Positions 19,350 to 29,170 are shown, counted from the stretch's first letter. The stretch: 64,000 nt of DNA from UBA4465 sp002292365 (GCA_943788615.1 CALSQY010000002.1:124001-188000), one strand, 5' to 3'. The notes: generated by a model from the letters alone, not told the origin. Made by a program: numbers and translations.

Positions 19350-22133
19350 TTAGTATCGTTGCCAGGCGCCTGATTGGGATTTTCGCTGCTGCTGCGCATC
19401 ATAATAATGTACAGCAAAAGTATTCATTTCTTGGGTAGAAAGGAGTTCCATGAGACGCATGTAGCCACTATCAGCATATTCTGGTAATCCTATTTTTATT
19501 GAGGTAAAACAATAAGCTTTTAAGAGGGGAATAGAGTAAGGATTAATTTCTATGGCCTCGACCAGTATATTGTACATTGAATCCAAGTTCGCATTGGCCT
19601 CATTTACCCTATTTATTATGCCTAGTTCGTCAAAGGCATTCTGAGCTATGTTGAGCTCTTTACTGTGAGGTGAAAGCCCATTTATAAGGATTTTTTTGTG
19701 AGCATCGGGAAGTGATGGCAAGAGATCTTTAAGAATTCTCTCAATTTCATCTTTGCGATCTGCTGAGATCAACTGCTGCCTGTATTTCTTCCATATTGTC
19801 TGTAAATCAAGGGGACTGAATGAAGACAAGAGGGAGGTATTATCCCATTCAAAAGCCTCGGGGCGATAATAAAAATAGGTAATACTTTCATTATTTTGAC
19901 CTATGATGATTGGATCAATGAGTGCGCCGAGGGCGTATTTTCCACTGTCTTTTTTAATCAAGATATCCAAAGATGATTTGGCCAAGGACCAGTTTTGGCT
20001 TTCCAGAGCGGCGATCATGAGGTTGTGATCACTGTTTAAATTACCATACCTTTTTGATTTTGTGAATAGTTCAATAGCTAATTTAGGAGCGGAGTTATGT
20101 AATGCCATTTTTCCCATCATTTCTAAAACGATTCCTTTTTCCATACTATTTGAAAACGTCATCAATACATCTAACTTCTTAAATGCCTGGTTAATGTAGC
20201 CCGTTCGGTACAACCCTAAGGCTTGAGATTCTAAAATAGCTCGGTTCCAATCACCCGATTTGATAGTTTGCAAGAGGGTGTCAGAGATCAGGTGCAACGT
20301 GGTGTGGTCGCCCATCAAGTTGGCATTGATCAAAAGTGAAAGGGAGTGTAGATTTAGAGGATTGAAGAGGAGTGGTTCTAGTTGAGGATCGAAGGACTGG
20401 CCGGCTTTAAGTCGCTCACCCAGCATATTGGTCTTAAGCGGAAGTGAGGCAGCGTCATAGATTGTTTGGTCCCATTCATAGAGATTCATAAATGACTTAT
20501 TCACTTCGATTGCTTGGTTCCATCGATCTGTCGTTCCGGCTTCATTAATTATTTTTCTTGCAGATTTTACATTACCGGTATTAAAATATTGAATGGCTAA
20601 ATTATTACGGATTTCTGCAGACTTTGGGAAGTCGGCGAGCCCTTCGTTAAGCAGACTAAGGGAACGGGCAGGCTCGTCATTTTTGATGTAGGCTTGTGCT
20701 GCGTTGAGGTAAGCGAAGGGCGTTTCATTTTTTTTAGTGGCTCGGTAAAAGCGATAAGACGATTCATCAAAATTATTTTTTTGATTATAATGTTTAGCCA
20801 AGCGATAATTAGAATAATGATTGTCCCAGGCAAAAACATTTCCTTGCTCATAATAGGCTACGGCCAAAGGTAAGTTACCTACTGCTTGATGGAATTTACC
20901 CGTATAATTGTACTCGGCTGCTACCAGTTTTTGATAGGGGCCCTTATTGGCAATCAGAAAAAAAGCCAGTAGTACGATCAGTCCTCCTAATTTTGACGAG
21001 ACATAAGGAAAATTTCGATCTATGTACACAATCTTATATACTTGCATGCCCCTGACCAAAGGATCAATAAAGTTAAAAATGAGATAAAGGATAAACATAA
21101 ATCCGAATCCCAGGTGAGCATATAGAATTAGATAACTCATACCATCATAGGAAGGATCATTGCCATGGGTCAAGCCCAAATTTAAATAGCTCAAAGCGAT
21201 ACAGCCGAGTAAAAAGAAAAGCCATGTAACATCGAATGCTTGTTGTAATATTTTGTTCAAAATAATCTGCTTGTAAGGGATGGTTACGATACCAATCACA
21301 GCCGAACAAATCAAAAGATAAAGAGGATTGATAACATCAAAATTAAAATGTAATAGCCCCGCTTGAGTAGCCCAATACAAGCCCAATCCTCCAAGATAAA
21401 GGACGCCGAAGGAGATCAAATGCTTCAGGTTATTGGCGGATCCTCTGGTTTGGGTCAGAATATATAACAGCGCGAAAAGAATCTCTTCGGCAATAAAGCA
21501 GATGAATATAAATGTGAGGCTCGCAACACCCAGATGAGAGCCCGCCATGAATCCTTCCAGAAACTGAGGGTTTTCATTTACACAAAGGGCAAGAAAGCTT
21601 ACTGTGATCAGGACAATAATCATCCATTTTTTCAAGAAGGACGGCTTCGGGTTAAAGGCATGAAAATAGTAGGTCGGTCCAAGACAGATCAAAACCCAAA
21701 TTAAGGTTATCCATTTATCACCCAACTGAGCGCCAAAAAAACCTATAGAATCCAGATCTATATAATTGATAAACAAAAGACTCAGCCCTGAAAAAACAAT
21801 AAACCCAAGTCTTTTTAGGTGGGTGCTAAAGGCTAAAAGGCCACAAAAAAAAATCCAAATAAGGAGGTTTAAGGCCCAACTGATTATTAAAGGCGGTTCA
21901 ATATTACCCCCTTGAAAGGACTCATTGATAAAATAGATATAAGAGGAAAGAGCAAAATTAAATGGTCCTTTATTGAAGGTGAGGTAATCAAACGGTTCCT
22001 TTTTAAGGGTGCTGGTAACTTCCCAGTTGAGGTAGAGGTCGGCACCGATATAATCGAATGCTATGACCATTGCAATTAGGCTAAAATAGATGCCCAGCAG
22101 TACTTTGGATAGGCTATTTAATTGGGGCATCAT
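19350..22133 (-). CDS. Large polytopic membrane protein with C-terminal TPR-like repeats, function unknown
   Basis: A 927-residue protein that I do not recognise as a named family. The N-terminal about 390 residues contain roughly ten hydrophobic segments. The C-terminal half is helical with TPR-like units (for example LAVAYYEQGNVFAWD and RNNLAIQYFNTGNVKSARK). It is probably an inner-membrane protein with a soluble TPR scaffold; the topology resembles O-antigen-ligase-like or glycosyltransferase-like TPR proteins, but no catalytic motif is evident. It lies 10 bases from gatC and 10 from hutH. Start codon is uncertain between two adjacent Met codons. Confidence 0.7.
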   Translation of the reverse strand: MMPQLNSLSKVLLGIYFSLIAMVIAFDYIGADLYLNWEVTSTLKKEPFDYLTFNKGPFNFALSSYIYFINESFQGGNIEPPLIISWALNLLIWIFFCGLLAFSTHLKRLGFIVFSGLSLLFINYIDLDSIGFFGAQLGDKWITLIWVLICLGPTYYFHAFNPKPSFLKKWMIIVLITVSFLALCVNENPQFLEGFMAGSHLGVASLTFIFICFIAEEILFALLYILTQTRGSANNLKHLISFGVLYLGGLGLYWATQAGLLHFNFDVINPLYLLICSAVIGIVTIPYKQIILNKILQQAFDVTWLFFLLGCIALSYLNLGLTHGNDPSYDGMSYLILYAHLGFGFMFILYLIFNFIDPLVRGMQVYKIVYIDRNFPYVSSKLGGLIVLLAFFLIANKGPYQKLVAAEYNYTGKFHQAVGNLPLAVAYYEQGNVFAWDNHYSNYRLAKHYNQKNNFDESSYRFYRATKKNETPFAYLNAAQAYIKNDEPARSLSLLNEGLADFPKSAEIRNNLAIQYFNTGNVKSARKIINEAGTTDRWNQAIEVNKSFMNLYEWDQTIYDAASLPLKTNMLGERLKAGQSFDPQLEPLLFNPLNLHSLSLLINANLMGDHTTLHLISDTLLQTIKSGDWNRAILESQALGLYRTGYINQAFKKLDVLMTFSNSMEKGIVLEMMGKMALHNSAPKLAIELFTKSKRYGNLNSDHNLMIAALESQNWSLAKSSLDILIKKDSGKYALGALIDPIIIGQNNESITYFYYRPEAFEWDNTSLLSSFSPLDLQTIWKKYRQQLISADRKDEIERILKDLLPSLPDAHKKILINGLSPHSKELNIAQNAFDELGIINRVNEANANLDSMYNILVEAIEINPYSIPLLKAYCFTSIKIGLPEYADSGYMRLMELLSTQEMNTFAVHYYDAQQQRKSQSGAWQRY

Positions 22134-22143
22134 GTTGCTATTT

Positions 22144-22431
22144 TCACTCTAAAACTTTGGGAACCTTGAAAAAGCCATCTTGGTGGTCGGGAGCATTTCT
22201 CAGCAATGCCTCGTGGGTCAGTTCGTTTTTGGGTTCGTCAGGTCTGAAAACATTTGATTCAAAAGACATATGGGTGAGAGGTTCAATCCCAGTGGTGTCG
22301 AGCTCTTCTAGTTTTTTCACCCAAGAAATAATGCGCTTCATGTCTGCTATAAGCGGAGCTTCTTTATCTGGAGTTACCTCTAATCGAGCTAAATGGGCAA
22401 GCTTTTGAATGGTTTCTTTGTCAATATTCAT
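22144..22431 (-). CDS. gatC: Aspartyl/glutamyl-tRNA(Asn/Gln) amidotransferase subunit C
   Basis: A 95-residue GatC: LAHLARLEVTPDK near the N-terminus, the central I-S-W-V-K-K-L-E-E-L-D-T segment and a C-terminal H-Q-D-G-F-F-K-V-P-K-V-L motif. It wraps around GatA and stabilises the GatA-GatB interface. It lies between plsC (18-base gap) and the membrane TPR protein gene (10-base gap) on the minus strand. gatA is at 336-1757. Confidence 0.93.
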   Translation of the reverse strand: MNIDKETIQKLAHLARLEVTPDKEAPLIADMKRIISWVKKLEELDTTGIEPLTHMSFESNVFRPDEPKNELTHEALLRNAPDHQDGFFKVPKVLE

Positions 22432-22449
22432 AATACCTTTGCTTCAAAT

Positions 22450-23187
22450 TTAGATAAAATCTTGCTTCGAATTTAACTCAGATTGGATTATATCAAACAC
22501 TTTCTTTTTTAAGGCCTTAATTTCTGCTTCATCTTGGGTCACAGGTAGGATTGGGGGATGTAATACGATCCGCATTTTACCCGGTAAAATATTAAATTCA
22601 GGTTCATCGGGCTGAATTTTGTGATTGTCATGGAAGGTGACTGGAATGATCGGAATTTGCTTTTCAATCGCAATTCTGAAAGCACCATCAAGAAAAGGAG
22701 TCATCTGAGGAGGATTTTTTGTTTTAATGCCTCCTTCAGGGAAAAAACTAAGCCCATAACCCATATCAAGGGCTTTCCGAGCTTGAAGTATGCTTTGTCC
22801 TCGACTTTTTGAGTTAGATCGATTGACGGGGATATGAATTTTTCTAAACATATAACCAAAAAAGGGAACAGAGGCGATAGAGCTTTTCCCAATAAATTTG
22901 GTGTATATGGGAATTCTTGCAATCGCAGGAATGTCTAAATATGAAAAATGATTGGCACACAAGATATATTGTTGGTTTTTGATTAAATCGAATTGAATAT
23001 CAAACTTCACTTTTAAAAAAATGAGCGGAAAATAGAGTCGTGCCCAGAGATAATTTACTCGGAGGGCAAGGCCGTGCCATTTTTCCTTTTGAGCGCTTAA
23101 GAAAAATAATGGGGAAAAAATTAAAAACGTGAGTATGAATAAAAAGGCTGCATAAAAGGTAAAGAGTCTAGCGAGATTTTTTTTCAT
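22450..23187 (-). CDS. 1-acyl-sn-glycerol-3-phosphate acyltransferase (PlsC-like)
   Basis: A 245-residue membrane acyltransferase: an N-terminal membrane segment, then the HX4D motif in NHFSYLD (acyl transfer), the FPEGG substrate-binding motif and the I-P-V-T-F motif. It acylates lysophosphatidate in phospholipid synthesis. The start is set at 23187 (M-K-K-N-L-A-R-L), 8 codons inside the longest frame, because a TATATTTG -7 element at 23214-23221 would start the transcript only just upstream. Confidence 0.87.
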   Translation of the reverse strand: MKKNLARLFTFYAAFLFILTFLIFSPLFFLSAQKEKWHGLALRVNYLWARLYFPLIFLKVKFDIQFDLIKNQQYILCANHFSYLDIPAIARIPIYTKFIGKSSIASVPFFGYMFRKIHIPVNRSNSKSRGQSILQARKALDMGYGLSFFPEGGIKTKNPPQMTPFLDGAFRIAIEKQIPIIPVTFHDNHKIQPDEPEFNILPGKMRIVLHPPILPVTQDEAEIKALKKKVFDIIQSELNSKQDFI

Positions 23188-23213
23188 AATGATCAGGAAA
23201 TTGAGAACCAACT

Positions 23214-23221
23214 CAAATATA
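23214..23221 (-). promoter_or_regulatory. -7 element for the plsC-gatC-hutH operon
   Basis: On the minus strand this reads TATATTTG, a full match to TAnnTTTG. A TTTTG lies upstream at 23234-23238 with 12-nt spacing, too close for a standard -33. It places transcript initiation near 23207 and leaves a leader of about 20 nt before the ATG at 23187. The rest of the divergent gap to 23377 shows nothing else I can support. Confidence 0.45.
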
Positions 23222-23392
23222 TATTTCCTGTCACAAAATTGAGGTCTGTTTGGGTTAAGAACTTAGTAAAACTGCGATAAAGGTAATAGAATTTGAGTGC
23301 AATGGATGGTAGATATTGGTCTCTGAAATAATGAGTTCATGACAATTATTAATCAAATTATTACCTGTTGAATTTGAATGATAACTATAGAG

Positions 23393-23422
23393 TTGCTAGA
23401 TGTTTTGCATTCATTATCTTTG
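23393..23422 (+). promoter_or_regulatory. Bacteroidota promoter for the ABC exporter operon
   Basis: TTG at 23393-23395, a 19-base spacer and TATCTTTG at 23415-23422 give a good match to the phylum consensus. It lies inside the longest open frame of the ATPase, so the first codons of that frame would be upstream of the transcript start near 23429. Confidence 0.6.
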
Positions 23423-23482
23423 AAATTCAATAATTCAATGGAAGTTATCAAATATATTGAAACAACAAAAAAAAAGAAGATT

Positions 23483-24391
23483 TTGGACCTCATTAAAATT
23501 GATCACATCAGCAAAGCATACGGTGGACATCAGGCTCTTTCTGATGTCAGCCTAACCATTCCCGATAAAAGCATTTTTGGATTATTGGGCCCGAATGGAG
23601 CGGGAAAAACAACATTGATTCGTATCATCACCAAGATCATCCAGCAGGATCAAGGGAAGGTATTCCTAAATAAGGAAGAGATCACCTATGATCTGGTGAG
23701 GAAGATCGGTTATTTGCCAGAGGAGCGGGGACTGTACAAGAAGATGAAGGTAGGTGAGCAACTCATTTACCTCTCTCAATTGAAAGGTCTGTCAAGAACA
23801 GAGGCGGTGAAAAGAATCAAAATATGGCTTGAAAAGCTCGATCTGAAGTCCTGGTGGAATAAAACTGTAGAGGATTTGTCCAAAGGGATGGCTCAAAAAG
23901 TACAGTTCATAGCAACGGTGGTGCATGAGCCCAAGTTGCTCATATTGGATGAGCCTTTTTCAGGGTTTGATCCGGTCAATGCAGATTTGATTAAAAACGA
24001 AATATTGGAGTTGAGAGATAAAGGGGCAACCATTATTTTTTCTACCCATCGAATGGAATCAGTTGAAGAGCTTTGTGACAATATTGCACTGATTAACCAG
24101 TCTAAAAAAATATTAGATGGATCGGTTAAGCAAATCAAGGAGAAGCACAAACAAGGGCAGTATATCATTGATTACAAGGGAACCTTACCAACAAAAGAAT
24201 CTTTTGATGTGTTGAGTCAAACAGATCTGGAAGGAGATTTAAAGAGGGCGCATATTAAATTTCATCAGGCATCAAAGCCCAATGACTTGATTGCACAACT
24301 CATTGAATCGATACAATTATTTTCCTTTTCAGAGAAAATACCGACCATCAATGAAATTTTCATTTCAAAAGTATCTCCAAGTCATGAATAA
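23483..24391 (+). CDS. ABC transporter ATP-binding protein (ABC-2 / NatA-like)
   Basis: An ATPase of 302 residues: Walker A GPNGAGKTT, signature DLSKGMAQKVQ, Walker B LLILDEPFSGFDP, and the H-loop in STHRM, followed by a C-terminal extension (about 215-302) typical of exporter ATPases. It pairs with the permease whose start overlaps its stop by 8 bases. The start is placed at TTG 23483 (D-L-I-K-I-D-H-I-S-K), where family members begin and downstream of the promoter at 23393-23422. An ATG at 23438 is the alternative. The longer frame from 23378 is unlikely. Confidence 0.88.
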   Translation: MDLIKIDHISKAYGGHQALSDVSLTIPDKSIFGLLGPNGAGKTTLIRIITKIIQQDQGKVFLNKEEITYDLVRKIGYLPEERGLYKKMKVGEQLIYLSQLKGLSRTEAVKRIKIWLEKLDLKSWWNKTVEDLSKGMAQKVQFIATVVHEPKLLILDEPFSGFDPVNADLIKNEILELRDKGATIIFSTHRMESVEELCDNIALINQSKKILDGSVKQIKEKHKQGQYIIDYKGTLPTKESFDVLSQTDLEGDLKRAHIKFHQASKPNDLIAQLIESIQLFSFSEKIPTINEIFISKVSPSHE

Positions 24392-25670
24392 AGTCAGCCT
24401 GATCATTTTCCGTGAATACTTGACAAGAGTTAAAAAGAAGTCTTTTATAATAGCTACTTTTTTAGGGCCAATTTTAATGGGTGCCGTCATGTTTTTACCT
24501 ACTTACTTTGCCTTGAATACGCAGGGAAATAAATCCTTTCAGGTGATTGATGAGAGTGGTTTGATGGGAGCTATATTTGTCTCAGATAATGAAGTGAGCT
24601 ATGAATATATTTCGACTAATCTCGATGTAGCAAAAAGTGATTTATTGGAAAATGATGTTGATGGCTTGATTTATATTCCTAAATTTGAGCTCAATGAGCC
24701 TAAGGGATTTGCACTGTATGGAGCTTCTAATCAGAGTATATCAACCCTTTCATCTATCGAAAATACCCTAGAGTTGCACATCGAATCTTTACGATTATTG
24801 GCCTCTGGTTTGGACAAAGAGGTGATTGATTCATTTGAAGCAAATATTGATTTAAATACCATTAATTTGAGTAATTCCGGTGGAGAACAAGAAAGCAGTT
24901 CAGGAGCAGCCACTATCATAGGATATATTGCTTCTTTTATGATCTATATGTTTGTTTTTATTTACGGTGCCATGTGTATGCGTGGCGTTATCGAAGAAAA
25001 GAGTAGCCGAATCGTAGAAATTGTACTGTCTTCAGTCAAGCCTTTCGAACTCATGATGGGTAAAGTTATAGGGATTGCGATGGTGGGGTTGACCCAATTT
25101 GTGCTTTGGATTCTATTGACCGGGGGTATCTCGCTGTTGATTTCAGTATTTATGAGCCCAGAGGCGCTGGAGATGGGTACTGCAAATAGTGAGATGTCCT
25201 CGGAAGCGGATATGATGGCAACTGCCTTATCTGCTTTGGGTGGAATTAATATGACTTTGGTATTGTCTGCTTTCTTATTCTATTTCATTGGTGGATATTT
25301 ACTGTATGGAGCGTTATTTGCTGCGATTGGTTCAGCCTCTGAAAGTGACGCAGATGCCCAGCAATTTATGTTACCCGTGACGGCACCACTGATCATCTCC
25401 ATTATCAGCTTGAGTCTGGTTTTACAGGATCCTCATGGAAGCGTATCTTTTTGGATGTCAATCATCCCATTTACCTCACCCATTATCATGATGATGCGGA
25501 TTCCTTTTGGTGTGGCACCTTGGGAATTAATATTATCCATGTTCATATTGATTCTGGGTTTTCTATTTACTTTGTGGATAGCGGGTCGTATTTATCGGGT
25601 CGGAATTTTAATGCATGGCACCAAGGTCAATTGGAAAATTTTAGCCAAATGGTTTATGACTAGTGACTAA
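24384..25670 (+). CDS. ABC-2 type permease (NatB-like)
   Basis: A 428-residue permease: an N-terminal motif (FREYLTRVKKKSFI), one membrane helix, a periplasmic domain of about 150 residues, then about five helices after residue 180. The conserved RGVIEEKSSRIVEIVLSSVKPFELMMGK stretch (two adjacent segments) marks the NatB/YhaP family. It probably exports a small compound or ion, substrate unknown. ATG at 24384 overlaps the ATPase stop, so the genes are translationally coupled. Confidence 0.88.
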   Translation: MNKVSLIIFREYLTRVKKKSFIIATFLGPILMGAVMFLPTYFALNTQGNKSFQVIDESGLMGAIFVSDNEVSYEYISTNLDVAKSDLLENDVDGLIYIPKFELNEPKGFALYGASNQSISTLSSIENTLELHIESLRLLASGLDKEVIDSFEANIDLNTINLSNSGGEQESSSGAATIIGYIASFMIYMFVFIYGAMCMRGVIEEKSSRIVEIVLSSVKPFELMMGKVIGIAMVGLTQFVLWILLTGGISLLISVFMSPEALEMGTANSEMSSEADMMATALSALGGINMTLVLSAFLFYFIGGYLLYGALFAAIGSASESDADAQQFMLPVTAPLIISIISLSLVLQDPHGSVSFWMSIIPFTSPIIMMMRIPFGVAPWELILSMFILILGFLFTLWIAGRIYRVGILMHGTKVNWKILAKWFMTSD

Positions 25671-25716
25671 CACATTTCAAGGGCTTTTTTAGTATCTTAG
25701 GCAACAGAATTATCCA

Positions 25717-26940
25717 ATGAGTCGCTTTAAAATACTTAATGCCATAGACGTATACACCTCTGGATCCATGCAAAAATGGATTATTCTTGCCCTTTCCTTA
25801 AGCATAGGTTTCGGATCGGTACGCTATACAAACCAGCTGGTTAAAGAAATTAAAAAAAGAGAGGATTGGCAAGTGAATTTATATGCCAAAGCGCTTGAGT
25901 TTATCGCTAATGAGCATGAGACCAATCAAAATGCCCTTTTTGCTTTGGAAGAAATTATCCAAGCGAATACGACCATTCCCGTTATTTTAACCAATGAGAG
26001 TGGAACCCCTGTTTTTTATAAAAACTTACCTAAGGCAGACCTCATCATAGATTCAGAGGAGCGAGCATCTTATTTAGTACAGAAGATTAATGAAATGGGA
26101 TTGACCAAAGGGCCCATCATTGTTAATCTAGTCGATGCCCAAGGCAATCAGTATGGACAAACCATGATTTATTTTGAGGAGTCAAGTCTTTTGGTGCAGT
26201 TGCGTTATTATCCTTATGTTCAATTAGCTGTTATTTTTGTTTTTGTGCTTATTGTATTTACTGTTTTTAATTATTCAAGGTTGTCAGAGCAGAATCAGAT
26301 TTGGGTGGGTATGGCTAAGGAAACAGCCCACCAATTAGGAACTCCCATATCTTCTTTGATGGCATGGGGACAATATTTCAAAGAGAAATATATGGAAGAC
26401 CCTTACATAATAGAGCTAGACAAAGATGTCAAACGTCTTGAAATCATCACCCAACGGTTTAGCAGTATCGGGAGTATGCCTAAGATGGCATCTCTCAATA
26501 TTTATGAACAGGTTAAATTATCTGTTGATTATCTTAAAACAAGGATAAGCAAAAAGGTAAAGATCGACTTTCAGGCACAGAAAGCTGAACATATTCGTTT
26601 AAACATGAATCCTGAACTTTTTTCTTGGGTTCTTGAAAACTTAATCAAGAATGCCGTAGATGCGATGGCTGGTGTGGGTCATATTCAAATTTCGATGTTT
26701 TGCTCAGGAGTAGATAAATTAATGATTGATATTGAAGATGAGGGCAATGGTATTGCTCCAAATAAAATGAGAACAGTTTTTAAGCCCGGATTCACTACTA
26801 AAAATAGAGGATGGGGTCTGGGGCTGACCCTGACCAAACGGATCATCGAAGACTACCATGGTGGGAGGATTTTCATTAAGAACTCAGCGTTGAATAAGGG
26901 AACTGCGTTTCGAATTATTTTAAATGCAACCGTACAATAA
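25717..26940 (+). CDS. Sensor histidine kinase
   Basis: A 407-residue kinase. Two membrane helices (about 20-37 and 168-185) frame a periplasmic domain of about 130 residues. The phospho-acceptor is probably His205 in AKETAHQLGTPISS, an H-box variant (H-Q-L-G-T-P) common in Bacteroidota kinases. The ATPase domain shows the N-box WVLENLIKNAVDAM, G1 DEGNGI and GWGLGLTLTKRI. No response regulator gene is adjacent, so it is an orphan here. It follows the exporter genes by 46 bases. Confidence 0.9.
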   Translation: MSRFKILNAIDVYTSGSMQKWIILALSLSIGFGSVRYTNQLVKEIKKREDWQVNLYAKALEFIANEHETNQNALFALEEIIQANTTIPVILTNESGTPVFYKNLPKADLIIDSEERASYLVQKINEMGLTKGPIIVNLVDAQGNQYGQTMIYFEESSLLVQLRYYPYVQLAVIFVFVLIVFTVFNYSRLSEQNQIWVGMAKETAHQLGTPISSLMAWGQYFKEKYMEDPYIIELDKDVKRLEIITQRFSSIGSMPKMASLNIYEQVKLSVDYLKTRISKKVKIDFQAQKAEHIRLNMNPELFSWVLENLIKNAVDAMAGVGHIQISMFCSGVDKLMIDIEDEGNGIAPNKMRTVFKPGFTTKNRGWGLGLTLTKRIIEDYHGGRIFIKNSALNKGTAFRIILNATVQ

Positions 26941-26950
26941 ATAGAATAAT

Positions 26951-27961
26951 ATGATTGAAATCAGTGGAGCATCCGCTCATAAGTTTATTTCTCATTATCA
27001 TGCTCCAGATTGGATTATGGCATCCACGGCTGTAGAGATTGAGGCAACTATGTCTCATGAGGTAGCTCAAATTTTACTCCTTCGAATCATCGCCTCGCAA
27101 GGAGAATTCATTTTTGATCATGATGTAAATATTGAGCTGAACCCCGTGAGAAAGCTGTTGCTAGATTATTTTGGAGGAGTCAGTAATTTCCATGAGATGA
27201 CGGTTGGTGTAATGAAAGTGCTTGCTGCTTCAGAAAAAAATATCAGTGAGGGAGAGGTATACGTGACAGCTTTTGATCAGATCATCTATAATCAAAAGCC
27301 TTGTCAAGCTGTTGGCATATTTAAGATAGATGGCAAGCAATCTTTTATCGAATCTTCGCTGATGGATGATCAATTAACCATGACTCTGAATAAGGGTATT
27401 GGTATTAAAGATCTCAACAAGGGAGCTTTAATTATTTTGGATTCGGATCCAAATGATATGATTTTGAAAGTATTTCAAAATCATTCCAATATCAAATACT
27501 GGTGCCATGAGTTTTTAATGATCAGGCCTCTTAAAAATGAGTTTTATCAAACCAAAAACACAATGAATCTTTGTAAAGATTTTGCGTTAAAAGGCTTAGA
27601 CGAGATGGCTAAAGTGGACCAAGTGGATTTACTCAATAAGACCTTAGATTATTTTAGTGAAAAGCAATCATTTGACCAATCTGAATTTGAGGAGAAAGTA
27701 TTGGCCTCGACAGAGATAAAGGCTGCATTTAATAGCTACAAAGACAGCTTTGAGGGAAAGCATCAGATCGAAGCTATGAGCGAACAATTTGAAATTTCAA
27801 AACCTGCTTTCAAGGCGGCCAAGAAATACATCAAATCGGTCATTAAACTGGACCGCAACTTTCATGTGTATGTCCATGGTCAAAGGCAAGAGATTGAAAG
27901 GGGTTATGATGAGGTCCGTGGCAAAAATTATTATAAACTGTATTTCGATCAGGAAAGTTAA
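26951..27961 (+). CDS. Nucleoid-associated protein (YejK/NdpA-like)
   Basis: A 336-residue protein matching the nucleoid-associated protein family: an N-terminal HxVG-like start, a central region (about 90-200) with an F-K-I-D-G-K-Q segment, and a C-terminal domain with G-Y-D-E-V-R-G-K-N-Y-Y-K-L-Y-F. E. coli YejK is nucleoid-bound, but the molecular role is not well defined. It begins 11 bases after the kinase gene, so it probably shares its transcript. It converges with the frameshifted gene at 27975. Confidence 0.8.
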   Translation: MIEISGASAHKFISHYHAPDWIMASTAVEIEATMSHEVAQILLLRIIASQGEFIFDHDVNIELNPVRKLLLDYFGGVSNFHEMTVGVMKVLAASEKNISEGEVYVTAFDQIIYNQKPCQAVGIFKIDGKQSFIESSLMDDQLTMTLNKGIGIKDLNKGALIILDSDPNDMILKVFQNHSNIKYWCHEFLMIRPLKNEFYQTKNTMNLCKDFALKGLDEMAKVDQVDLLNKTLDYFSEKQSFDQSEFEEKVLASTEIKAAFNSYKDSFEGKHQIEAMSEQFEISKPAFKAAKKYIKSVIKLDRNFHVYVHGQRQEIERGYDEVRGKNYYKLYFDQES

Positions 27962-27974
27962 AATAGGAGATGTG

Positions 27975-28930
27975 TTAACTTATCCATATTTTTTTCCAAA
28001 CGTCTTCTAAATGTTTTTTAGTGGCTCTAATACCATCGGCCTCACTAAGTTCTGTCCCTTCATATTCGATGCCAATGTGACCATTAAAATTTTGGGTTTT
28101 AACTAAAAGGAGCATTTTTTCGTAATCAATATTACGATGTACCCCATTGGCATGAAAATTATAAGCTTTGGCGCTTACTCCTTTAGCATAGGGCAGTAGG
28201 GTTTCAACGCCGAGGTAGGGGTCATACATTTCAAGGCAAGAACCATCTTGAGTACTTCCCCATTGAGCGCTCAGACACCAGTTTCCAAAATCGGGTAAAG
28301 TACCTAGGTTGGGTAGATTGATCTCTTTGATAATAGAGCTAATGAGTTGGGCATTTGAACTGAACAGTCCGTGGTTTTCAATTAAAATATTGATCTCTTC
28401 TTTAGCTGCGTAGTTGGCGAGCTGACTTAGCCCGTCGATCAAAGAGGCTTTAAAAATCGAAGGATCGGTAGCTCCGAAGGCGTTAACCCGTATCGAATGG
28501 CACCCCATGATTTTAGCCGCATGGATCCATTGATAATGATTTTCAACGGCTTTTTGTCTAAGATGATTATCCTCGCCTCCCAAATCACCTTCGTCATCGA
28601 CCATTATCAGTAAATTTTGAACGGCGAGCGCATCAGATCTTTCTTTCATATTGATCCAAAAACTTTCGTCATTACCTTTATCTTTATAAAAATTATTAAC
28701 GTATTCTACGGCAGGGACACCAAACTCTTTTTTAGAGATTTCGGAAAATAAAATAGGATCTAAAGTGGCCGATTCAAAAGCATTGTGGAGGGACCATTGT
28801 GCTAATGACAGTTTAAGTTTTTTTCCTAGATGACAAAGGGAATACTTTTCGCATTTGATAGAAAGGGGAGTTGGGTACTGAGAAGGCCCAGTGAGATTTG
28901 CTTAACAAATTTTCTTTTAGATGATTTCAT
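27975..28930 (-). pseudogene. Sugar phosphate isomerase/epimerase-like protein, frameshifted near the N-terminus
   Basis: A TIM-barrel protein of the xylose-isomerase-like family, with IENHG, LPDFGN, Y-N-F-H-A-N-G and H-I-G-I-E-Y-E-G. The continuous frame runs from a Met at 28649, but the same frame stays open and family-like to about 28830 (K-L-S-L-A-Q-W-S-L-H and E-Y-V-N-N-F-Y) without any ATG, GTG or TTG. The missing start lies in another frame: ATG at 28930 opens a signal peptide (M-K-S-S-K-R-K-F-V-K) that ends in TAG at 28828-28826. One lost base between about 28826 and 28860 would join both into about 318 residues. Either the gene is broken or the sequence has a 1-base error. Confidence 0.8.
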
Positions 28931-29170
28931 TGGAACTATTTTATTAAATTATGCTCATATTTAAGACTACAATTTCTTAAAGCTCAATATTGATTGAACC
29001 TGCCTTGCCTCTAATAAAAATTTTAGCTTGCAGATTAAATTTTCAAGCATTCAACAGGTTCCGAATCCCGTATTTGTTATCCAATTTAAATAGTTTTTGA
29101 CAAAGAAAGGGGGGCTTTGGATTAAAGTTGATGGCTTTTTTTTTCTAAAAACTAAGTTTATTAAATCAAC

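Noticed and set aside
29057..29070. GGTTCCGAATCCCG, resembling a tRNA T-arm
   Set aside because: It has an extra base in the loop and no cloverleaf upstream; chance match in intergenic DNA.
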